This document shows, piece by piece, positions 17,010 to 24,553 of a stretch of 64,000 bases of DNA (positions are counted from its first letter, which is position 1; every line of letters starts with the position of its first letter). The stretch is from Candidatus Saccharibacteria bacterium oral taxon 488 (GTDB lineage: Bacteria > Patescibacteriota > Saccharimonadia > Saccharimonadales > Saccharimonadaceae): positions 248,001-312,000 of the forward strand of contig CP047920.1 of the NCBI GenBank assembly GCA_010202645.1, given 5' to 3'. Below the pieces are notes generated by a model that was given only the letters and a program-made list of their open reading frames with translations, searched no databases and had not been told where the DNA came from. The position numbers and the translations under genes are program-made.

Positions 17010-18758
17010 ATGAAACGTCACTTAACGCAATCTCGAACCGGCGTACTCGCTATCATTCTGTTGGGGATGATGGCGATTTTTGTGATGCGACTGTTTTATC
17101 TACAGATCATCAAGCACAGCGAATACGTGTCGCTGGCTCAGGCTAGCCAGCAGCGGCACTTCGTCATTCCTGCCGAGCGGGGCAAACTATATATGATGGA
17201 TGGCGGCGCGCCCGTTCCCGCGGTGCTCAACCAGACGGTCTATACGGTGATCGCTGATCCGCAGACGGTCAAGCAAGAGCAGCGTCAGCAGATTATCGCA
17301 GCATTGCAGGAAATCGCGGGCGGCGAGGTAGTGAGTGACGCAGCCAAGCGGCTGGAGCGCACCACCTCTCGCTACGAAGTGCTGGCGCGTAATATTACGC
17401 GTACACAGGCCGAGAAGTTAAAGGCCAAGGATTTTGTCGGGGTCCTGTACCAAAAAGGCTCGATTCGCAACTATCCGGAGGGGCAGCTGGCGGCGCAGGT
17501 GCTAGGCTTCGTGAATGCTGAGGGCAAGGGTCAGTACGGAGTTGAAGGGGCGCTGAATGATAGGCTGAAGGGCCGCGATGGCTTGCTCAAAACAGTGGCG
17601 GATGTGCGTAATGTGCCGCTGACGCTGAGTAAGGATAACGTGCGTGTCGAGGCGAAGTCGGGCGAGAATGTGGCGTTGTCGATTGATCGAAATGTGCAGA
17701 GTCACGCCGAAGAAGCGCTCAAACGAGGTATCGAAAAGGCCGGCGCAACCGAGGGTAGTGTGATGGTGATGAATCCGAATAGTGGGCAGGTGCTAGCGAT
17801 GGCAAATTATCCGACGTATAATCCAGCCGAGTACGCCAAGCAAAAAGACGCAGCAGTGTTTAGCAACGCGACGACGATGCTGCCGTTTGAGCCGGGTTCC
17901 ATTGTCAAGACGTTCAGTATGGCGACAGGGATTGATAAGGGTGTGGTGACGCCGCAGTCAACGTACTCGAACACTGATTGTACTGAGGTGGGGGATCGGA
18001 AAATTTGTAATGCCCTAAGGGGGCTTGGCGGCACGACGAGTATGCAGAGTGCGTTTAACAATTCGCTCAATGTCGGCATGATCACGATTGCGCGGCGGCT
18101 GGGCGATGGATCGACGATCACCCCGGGTGCGCGACAGACGCTGTATGAGTATTATCACGAGAAATTTGGGTTTGGTGAGGCGACGGGGATTGAGTTAGCG
18201 GAGGCGCCGGGGCTACTCTATACGCCGAATCGGCCGGGGGCGGAGGTGAATTACGCCAATATTACGTTTGGGCAGGGTATGAATGCGACGATGGTGCAGG
18301 CAGCCAGTGCGTTTTGTTCGGTGGTGAATGGCGGGCAGTATTTTCGACCGACGGTGGTAGCTGGAACGGTGGATGTGAATGGCGGTTTGAGGCCTTCGGC
18401 TGCTTCACCGCTGCGCAGGACTATTTCTGAGCAGTCATCAGCCACGATGCGTGGCATGCTGTCAACAGCGCGGGCAGTTCTCAATCAGCGTATGCCCGAT
18501 AAAGATAAGCCGGGCTATGATGTCGGCGGCAAGACCGGCACCTCAGAGACGCTGATCAATGGTAGCTATACCATGGACGAAACGGTAGCGACGTATATTG
18601 GCTATGGTGGCGCAAATCGCCCCGAGTATGTCATAATGGTACGTGTCGCGGCGCCTGGCAAGCGCAAGAACTTACAGGGTAACATTCACGCTGCACCAAT
18701 TTTTACTGATATCTCCAACTGGATGATTGATTATATGAAATTAGCACCGAAGGGATAG
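17010..18758 (+). CDS. ftsI: Peptidoglycan D,D-transpeptidase FtsI/PBP2-type
   Basis: A 582-aa class B penicillin-binding protein. It has an N-terminal membrane anchor (residues 12-32), a dimerisation domain, then the transpeptidase with SxxK (EPGSIVKTF), SxN (NNSLNVG) and KTG (GGKTGTSE). It cross-links septal peptidoglycan in the periplasm-equivalent space. No PASTA domains follow. TGGTACAAT (16992-16997) lies 12 nt before the ATG, giving a very short leader. mraY starts 2 nt after the stop. Confidence 0.93.
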   Translation: MKRHLTQSRTGVLAIILLGMMAIFVMRLFYLQIIKHSEYVSLAQASQQRHFVIPAERGKLYMMDGGAPVPAVLNQTVYTVIADPQTVKQEQRQQIIAALQEIAGGEVVSDAAKRLERTTSRYEVLARNITRTQAEKLKAKDFVGVLYQKGSIRNYPEGQLAAQVLGFVNAEGKGQYGVEGALNDRLKGRDGLLKTVADVRNVPLTLSKDNVRVEAKSGENVALSIDRNVQSHAEEALKRGIEKAGATEGSVMVMNPNSGQVLAMANYPTYNPAEYAKQKDAAVFSNATTMLPFEPGSIVKTFSMATGIDKGVVTPQSTYSNTDCTEVGDRKICNALRGLGGTTSMQSAFNNSLNVGMITIARRLGDGSTITPGARQTLYEYYHEKFGFGEATGIELAEAPGLLYTPNRPGAEVNYANITFGQGMNATMVQAASAFCSVVNGGQYFRPTVVAGTVDVNGGLRPSAASPLRRTISEQSSATMRGMLSTARAVLNQRMPDKDKPGYDVGGKTGTSETLINGSYTMDETVATYIGYGGANRPEYVIMVRVAAPGKRKNLQGNIHAAPIFTDISNWMIDYMKLAPKG

Positions 18759-18760
18759 CC

Positions 18761-19798
18761 ATGGCAACTGCTTTACAAACAATGACCAACGAATTAACGC
18801 ACGTATTTTTGCTCAGTGTCGGGGCGTTCTTACTAGCGATGTTTTTGACGCCGATTTATACGTTTTTTGCCTATCGATACCGGTTTTGGAAGCACCAGCG
18901 CGAAAATGCGGTGACAGGGGAAAAGCTTCAGGTATTTAATCGGCTGCATGAGGGAAAAATACGGCGCAATATTCCAACGATGGCTGGTGTTATCAGTGTG
19001 ATCGCGGCTGGGCTGGTGACATTATTGTTTAATTTGGATCGAGCGCAGACATGGCTGCCACTGGCGGCGTTTGCTGGCGGTGCGGCGGTGGGGCTGATCG
19101 ATGACTATTTGAATATTTTTGGTAGCAACAAGAAAGATGCTGGCATGCGTGCACCGGTTAAGTTTGCGCTGATTACGCTGATTGGTTTGGTGCTTGGTTG
19201 GTTTTTCTATGTCAAGTTGGGCGTGATGAGCTTTCATGTGCCGTTTATGGGAGATGTGAGTATTGGCTGGTTGATCATTCCGTTGTTTGCGTTTGCGGCG
19301 GTGGCGACTGGTAACGCAGTGAATATTTCTGATGGTTTGGATGGTTTGGCCGGTGGGCTACTGGGGATTAGCTTTGGGGCGTTTGGGGTGATTGCCTTGC
19401 TGCAACAACAGGTGTTACTGGCGGGATTCTGCTTCACGGTGGTTGGTGTGTTACTGAGCTATCTCTGGTTTAACATCTATCCAGCACGGTTTTTCATGGG
19501 CGATGTTGGTAGTTTTGCTTACGGGGTAAGTTTGGGGGTGGTGGCAATGCTGACTAATTCATTGCTGCTGCTGCCGGTGATTGGGTTGTTGTTTGTGATC
19601 GAGGCGGGCTCGAGCTTGATCCAGATTGTGAGCAAAAAACTCTTTAAGCGCAAAATTTTCTTGTCAGCGCCAATCCATCATCACCTGGAGGCCAGCGGTT
19701 GGCCAGAAACTAAAGTGACGATGCGATTTTGGGTGATTGGCTGCGTGATGGCGTTTATCGGCGTGATGCTGGCGCTGGCGGGGGGTCATATTGCGTAA
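18761..19798 (+). CDS. mraY: Phospho-N-acetylmuramoyl-pentapeptide transferase
   Basis: A 345-aa multi-pass membrane enzyme making lipid I. Motifs in order: IPTMAG, GLIDDYLNIF (catalytic Asp pair), NISDGLDGLAGG, FMGDVGS and APIHHHLEASG. About ten membrane segments are visible. It starts 2 nt after ftsI and overlaps ftsW by 8 nt. The catalytic acidic residues and the HHH motif are all present. Confidence 0.95.
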   Translation: MATALQTMTNELTHVFLLSVGAFLLAMFLTPIYTFFAYRYRFWKHQRENAVTGEKLQVFNRLHEGKIRRNIPTMAGVISVIAAGLVTLLFNLDRAQTWLPLAAFAGGAAVGLIDDYLNIFGSNKKDAGMRAPVKFALITLIGLVLGWFFYVKLGVMSFHVPFMGDVSIGWLIIPLFAFAAVATGNAVNISDGLDGLAGGLLGISFGAFGVIALLQQQVLLAGFCFTVVGVLLSYLWFNIYPARFFMGDVGSFAYGVSLGVVAMLTNSLLLLPVIGLLFVIEAGSSLIQIVSKKLFKRKIFLSAPIHHHLEASGWPETKVTMRFWVIGCVMAFIGVMLALAGGHIA

Positions 19799-21074
19799 CC
19801 GCACTGCCACCTCAACCGCCAAGGCGGTGCGTCGACATCGGCCGATGTATCAGATCGTGCTGTACATGGGGCTGTTATTGATGCTCGGGCTGGTGGTGAT
19901 GTATGCGTTGGGACCGCAGCGGGCGAATGTGTTGAATCATACGCACGGCGCGAATTATAGCGACACCTTCTTTTTTAATAAGCAGCTGGCCAGTGTCATC
20001 ACCGCTGTGGTGGCGTTTGGAGTGGCGGCGATATTGCCGTATCGGTGGTTGACCGAGGCGTGGGCCAAGCGGCTGTTTGTGGCGGGCTTGGCAGCGTGTT
20101 TCTTGTTGGTGGTTTGTGGGGCGTTGCTGCATCTGCCGTTTGCATCGGACACCAACGGTGCGTACCGCTGGTTTTATCTGGGTGGACTGGGTAGTTTTCA
20201 GCCGGCGGAGTTATTGAAATTTGGCTTACTATTGTTTGTGGCTGGATTTTTGGCCAAGCGGGTGCGTCAAGGCAAGATCAATGATATCAACGAGACGCTG
20301 ATCCCGCTGGGTATTGTTATGGCGGTGTCGATGTTTGTGGTGGTGGTACTGCAGAAAGATTTGGGGACGGGTGTGTCGCTCGTAGCGCTGGTGCTGTCGG
20401 TGTTAGCGGTGTCGGGGATGGACGCTCGGCTACTGCGGCGCATTGTGTTCATTATCGCGGCGGCGGCGTTGGTGCTGACGTTCTCGTCGCCGCACCGCAT
20501 CGAGCGCGTGATGACCTTTATCCAGGGTGATACGCATCAATCAGCCAGCCGGGATGAAAATAATTATCATATCCAGCAGGCGCGCATCGCCCTCGGCTCG
20601 GGTGGCCTACTGGGCCTCGGCATCGGTAAAAGCGTGCAGGCGACGGGCTACCTGCCGGAGGCGATTAACGACTCGATTTTTGCAGTGATGGGTGAGACCT
20701 TTGGTTTTGTTGGTTTGTTGGTTATCTTGGCACTGTTTTCGGCGCTGCTGCTGAGCCTGCTCAAGGTGACGTCGCGGCTGGCTGATATGCACCTAAGGCT
20801 AGTGGTGGCGGGCGTGTTTGGCTGGGTGGCGTCGCATGTGCTGATGAATATTGGCTCAATGACGGGGATTATTCCGATGACTGGTATCTCACTGCCGCTG
20901 CTCAGTTATGGCGGCACCAGCATGTTATTTATCGCAGCGGCGCTGGGTCTGGCATTTCAACTGTCAGCCTATACGGCGCACAAACCATTAATGGAAGGAG
21001 AGGGAAGTGGCAAAGATCTTGGCGGTCGGCGGCGGCTCGGGCGGACACGTTACGCCAGTCGTGGCAGTGTGTAA
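19791..21074 (+). CDS. ftsW: SEDS glycosyltransferase FtsW
   Basis: A 427-aa SEDS-family polytopic protein that polymerises lipid II at the septum with FtsI. Recognisable features are FQPAELLKFGLLLF, the QKDLGTG loop, and the C-terminal GIIPMTGISLPLLSYGGTSM signature. The start is TTG overlapping the mraY end, preceded by GGGGG. The hydrophilic tail overlaps murG by 68 nt. It could be called RodA, but its place between mraY and murG supports FtsW. Confidence 0.9.
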   Translation: MRNRTATSTAKAVRRHRPMYQIVLYMGLLLMLGLVVMYALGPQRANVLNHTHGANYSDTFFFNKQLASVITAVVAFGVAAILPYRWLTEAWAKRLFVAGLAACFLLVVCGALLHLPFASDTNGAYRWFYLGGLGSFQPAELLKFGLLLFVAGFLAKRVRQGKINDINETLIPLGIVMAVSMFVVVVLQKDLGTGVSLVALVLSVLAVSGMDARLLRRIVFIIAAAALVLTFSSPHRIERVMTFIQGDTHQSASRDENNYHIQQARIALGSGGLLGLGIGKSVQATGYLPEAINDSIFAVMGETFGFVGLLVILALFSALLLSLLKVTSRLADMHLRLVVAGVFGWVASHVLMNIGSMTGIIPMTGISLPLLSYGGTSMLFIAAALGLAFQLSAYTAHKPLMEGEGSGKDLGGRRRLGRTRYASRGSV

Positions 21075-22170
21075 GGAGTTGCGCTCATCGGGTGATCACG
21101 AATTGCGGTTTTGGTGTGATCGGAAGTTTGGCGCTAGTGCTCGCGGTATTTTTGGTAAATTTGACGAGGCGATCCCGGTTGAGTTGATTATCGCTGGCAA
21201 AATCCGCCGCTACCACGGTAAAAGCATGACGTTTCATCTTCGTCCGTCAATTTTGCTACCGAATCTGCGTGATATCTTTTTGGTTGGTATTGGGTTTATT
21301 CAGAGCTTTTGTAAGTTGCTCAGGTGGCGGCCGGATGTGATTTTTATCAAGGGCGGCTACGTGTGCCTGCCGGTTGGCTATGCGGCGCGGCTGCTGAAGA
21401 TTCCGCTGGTGCTGCATGATTCGGATGCGCATCCAGGGCTAACTAATCGGCTATTGGCGCCATTTGCTGCCAAGATCGGCACCGGGGCGCCGCTGGAGCA
21501 TTATAATTATCCTGATGTCAAGGCGGAGTATGTCGGCATTCCGGTGGCTGAGGAATTTCGACCATACAGCGCGACCGAGCGGCGGCAACTAAAGGCCAAG
21601 TTTGGCTTCGATCCGGCGCGGCCACTGGTGGTGGTGACTGGCGGTGGACTGGGAGCAGCGCGCCTCAACGAGGTGGTGGTAGCCACGCGCGAGCAGCTGC
21701 TGGCTGAGGCGTCGGTGTTCTTGATCTCTGGTAAGCATCAGTTTGACGAGCTGAAAGAGCGTGTTGATAGTCGGGCGGGCTGGCGATTGGAAGCGTTTGT
21801 TAACCACGGCATGGCCGAAGTATTGGCAGCAGCGGATGTGGTGGTGGCGCGGGCTGGTGCGACGACGCTGCTGGAGCTGGCGGCACTGCATAAACCAGCG
21901 GTGATCGTGCCGAATGGTATGTTGACGGCTGGTCATCAGCTCAAGAATGCCAAGGTGTATCAGGACGCGCTGGCGGCAGTGATCGTTGAGGAGTCGACGC
22001 TGGAGCAGACGCCAGAGGTGCTGAGCAAGAAGGTCATTGGCCTCGTCAAGTCACCGCGGATCTTGGCCGGCCTCGGGCGAAACATCGGTACATTTGCGAA
22101 GCCCAACGCCGCCAAGGACATGGCAGCGATGCTCCTCACCGTCATTCGTCGACAGGGGAGACGTCGGTGA
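21007..22170 (+). CDS. murG: UDP-GlcNAc transferase MurG
   Basis: A 387-aa GT-B enzyme that turns lipid I into lipid II at the inner membrane face. GGGSGGHVTPVVAV is the first G loop, GGYVCLPVGYAA the second, VVTGGGLGAARLN the third, and ARAGATTLLELAAL the UDP-GlcNAc site. GTG start with AAGGAG about 9 nt upstream, nested in the ftsW tail. It overlaps ftsQ by GTGA. Confidence 0.94.
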   Translation: MAKILAVGGGSGGHVTPVVAVCKELRSSGDHELRFWCDRKFGASARGIFGKFDEAIPVELIIAGKIRRYHGKSMTFHLRPSILLPNLRDIFLVGIGFIQSFCKLLRWRPDVIFIKGGYVCLPVGYAARLLKIPLVLHDSDAHPGLTNRLLAPFAAKIGTGAPLEHYNYPDVKAEYVGIPVAEEFRPYSATERRQLKAKFGFDPARPLVVVTGGGLGAARLNEVVVATREQLLAEASVFLISGKHQFDELKERVDSRAGWRLEAFVNHGMAEVLAAADVVVARAGATTLLELAALHKPAVIVPNGMLTAGHQLKNAKVYQDALAAVIVEESTLEQTPEVLSKKVIGLVKSPRILAGLGRNIGTFAKPNAAKDMAAMLLTVIRRQGRRR

Positions 22171-23084
22171 AATTACCCTTTTCTCGGGCAAAATCTACGC
22201 CGACCACACGCCGCGAAATTGCAGCTCGTCGTCAAGCGGCGCTGATTAACGAGGATAGTTCATTCGAGACAGCCTATCGTCGTAATCGCAATCTCAACAC
22301 CCGCCACACTGCCTCGCCAGTCGAGACCTCAGAGCGCACGGTTCAGCATGCGAAATCTCGACGTCGCCGGACGCGGTGGATTATGTTACTCAGCAGTGCG
22401 CTGGTGCTTGTCGTCATTGGTCTACTCGCATGGCAATGTACCGTCACGGTCTCGGTACAAACGCCAGACGCGGCGAGCGCCAAAGAGGCCGATCGCTACC
22501 ACCGCCTCATCGATGAATATCTCAGTGCACGTCCGGTCGAGCGATTCTTATTTGTACTGAATCACCAGTCGCTGGCTAGTTTTTTCCTCGAGAAAGCCCC
22601 GGAGGTCAAGACGGTTCGCCTCGAGGCCGACCAGCTCGCTAGGCCGCGCCTCAAGCTTACCTTTCGCCAGCCAGTCGTCCAGTGGACTTCTGGCGATAAG
22701 AGCTATTTTGTTGACGACGCAGGCGTGACATTCTCGACCACCTACGCGAGCTCGCCGTCAGTCATCGTCAAAGACCAGAGCGGTGTGCCGACTGCCGCCG
22801 GCCAGGAGGTTATCAATCGCCATTTCCTTAGCTTTCTCGGTCAAGCTGTTGCCGGCTTTCGTGAGCACCAGCTAGAGGTTACGGAAATTATCCTGCCGCA
22901 AAACACCGTCCGCCAGGCGCTTCTGTCAATCAAGGGCCGTCCATACAGTATTAAAATGACCACCGACAGGGAGGCGGCAGCACAGGTAGCGCAAGCGGTC
23001 AAGGCTATGGCGTTCTTCCAGAGTAGTGGCGCGGCTCCTGCGTATATCGATGTGCGCGTCAATCAGCGGGTGTTTTATAAGTAG
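22167..23084 (+). CDS. ftsQ: FtsQ/DivIB-like division protein
   Basis: A 305-aa bitopic protein. A long basic cytoplasmic region (residues 1-70) leads to a membrane segment (WIMLLSSALVLVVIGLLAW, about 71-90). An extracytoplasmic POTRA-like segment follows (FLFVLNHQSLASFFLEKAPEV, then RLKLTFRQPVVQW). This matches FtsQ/DivIB architecture and dcw position. GTG start overlapping the murG stop. It is the last gene of the cluster; murC, murD, murE, murF, ftsA and ftsZ are absent here. Confidence 0.78.
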   Translation: MKLPFSRAKSTPTTRREIAARRQAALINEDSSFETAYRRNRNLNTRHTASPVETSERTVQHAKSRRRRTRWIMLLSSALVLVVIGLLAWQCTVTVSVQTPDAASAKEADRYHRLIDEYLSARPVERFLFVLNHQSLASFFLEKAPEVKTVRLEADQLARPRLKLTFRQPVVQWTSGDKSYFVDDAGVTFSTTYASSPSVIVKDQSGVPTAAGQEVINRHFLSFLGQAVAGFREHQLEVTEIILPQNTVRQALLSIKGRPYSIKMTTDREAAAQVAQAVKAMAFFQSSGAAPAYIDVRVNQRVFYK

Positions 23085-23165
23085 CGGATAGGGGTGATCT
23101 ATGTCTCACCGGGTTATACGGGGCCGCACCACTAACAGGGTAGAGACGGAGCCCATTACTCCGCT

Positions 23166-23181
23166 AGTTCGCTTTTTGTTC
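23166..23181 (+). repeat. 16-bp direct repeat, left copy
   Basis: AGTTCGCTTTTTGTTC, identical to the copy at 24063-24078 about 900 bp away. The two bracket most of the gene-poor segment. They may be remnant attachment sites or target duplications. A shorter match (AGTTCGCTTT) occurs at 40424. Confidence 0.7.
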
Positions 23182-24062
23182 GTTTATCAGAGGATTAAGA
23201 AAAACATAGTTATAATATCAAAATAGCAAAAAATCAAATAAGGTGCTTGTGGAAAAAATAGAGCAGGGGAATAAAATAGGAAAAAGTCAAATGTTTGTAG
23301 GCTTAACCAGCGGGATGCTGTGTTTGTCGTGCATGGTCTCGTATAAGCGCATATGCCCATGCTGGGTGGTGCCTTGTGATGTGGAAAAGTCTACGAGTTA
23401 CGCCTAGATTGTAACAACGTTTAGTTTGGTAAGGCCTAGCTTGATATTTATTTGAGAGACGGAGACGACGCTGGCGCTGGAGGCATCCCAAACTCCCCCG
23501 GCTGAAAGTCGAAAGTGGTTAGTGTGGCCTGTTCTGTTTATGGTAGCTTGAACGTATCCTGGTATTAGCACTCACCGTAGTATGGTGAAAGTATGGAGGA
23601 GATCCCCCACCGTAAGAGGTGTTAGGCGAAAAAGTTATAAAGGGTATATTAAGTGTATGTATAACGAAGTTTAGCGTATCAAAATAACCATAATACGTAA
23701 AAGCTACCTTGTGCGACATTAAATTATCTACGAAAAGACGCATGCTCTATCGTCTCTTCGCGATAATATTTTTTGTTTTGTATGTAATGTTAGCTTGGCT
23801 TTGGCTGCCCTTTACTGGACGCCCCGTGCTGTTACCGTGATTGACGGATAAATCTACCGAATGCGGTTTTGCGGAATTTATTGAAAACTTTGTTTTACTT
23901 ACCTCGGCGTTTTATGTTTTATGGTGATTGAGCACTCTTGGTTGTTATAGTACCCATTGTTGTATCCGTCCAGGTTTGCTATATATGGACTGCGATACAA
24001 CGATACGGCCTGTATGTGCGTAATCTTGGCAGCCTAAAGCCGCTTGAACCGCTAATGTGATA

Positions 24063-24078
24063 AGTTCGCTTTTTGTTC
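24063..24078 (+). repeat. 16-bp direct repeat, right copy
   Basis: Exact second copy of AGTTCGCTTTTTGTTC, same orientation as the copy at 23166-23181. Confidence 0.7.
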
Positions 24079-24201
24079 TATATATTTCCAAGTAACTTGA
24101 ATTGTATCTAGTTTGAGAAGGGGGTTTATAGTTAAACATAGTTTAAATTATGGTTACTTCCCTATCGTTTCGTATGTGCTATAATTATAAAGGGAGATAA
24201 G

Positions 24202-24495
24202 ATGGAGTTATCAAAGCTTTTCGGAAGAAAAATTGATAAAACAAGGGTCTATGCTCCAGACGGCGGGGCGGATCTTTTTGTTGATTCAGCGCTACGCGAA
24301 TGGGACCTAGACGATACTCCTACTGAACCAGAGCTAAGTGAAGGAAGTCGTGATCTCCACGATAAACTATTTGCGGAAAGCATGCGCCTTGTCGAGGAAG
24401 GGGAAGATTATAAAGGGCATCAAGATCTCATCGAGCTTATTCGTGCTTCTATAAACAGAAATGCCCAGGACGATCGGGATACTGCAGGTAGCTGA
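24202..24495 (+). CDS. Small acidic protein of unknown function
   Basis: A 97-aa protein, acidic and mostly helical by composition; no family recognised. TGCTATAAT (24180-24185) and a Shine-Dalgarno AGGGAG 5 nt before the ATG support expression, so this gene has a short leader unlike most here. It converges on the T4SS-like ATPase gene with a gap of about 60 bp that shows no clear hairpin. Confidence 0.6.
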   Translation: MELSKLFGRKIDKTRVYAPDGGADLFVDSALREWDLDDTPTEPELSEGSRDLHDKLFAESMRLVEEGEDYKGHQDLIELIRASINRNAQDDRDTAGS

Positions 24496-24553
24496 TGTTT
24501 TTCATGATGAGACGATCTAGAGGAATCTCTGGTGTGTAAGCCATAAATTATAC

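Larger units (their letters stand above)
23085..24201. other. Gene-poor, decayed 1.1-kb segment
   Basis: No complete gene is supported. Minus-strand open fragments remain, including one of about 54 codons ending near 23750 that looks protein-like (e.g. DLSVNHGNSTGRPVKGSQ) but has no start, and one at 23945-24139. Composition is AT-richer than the flanking dcw genes. The 16-mer AGTTCGCTTTTTGTTC occurs at 23166-23181 and again at 24063-24078 in the same orientation. I searched by eye for RNase P, tmRNA and SRP signatures and saw none. Confidence 0.55.

Noticed and set aside
23303..23491. 62-codon minus-strand frame in the gene-poor segment
   Set aside because: No promoter or ribosome site and unlike any protein pattern; treated as debris.
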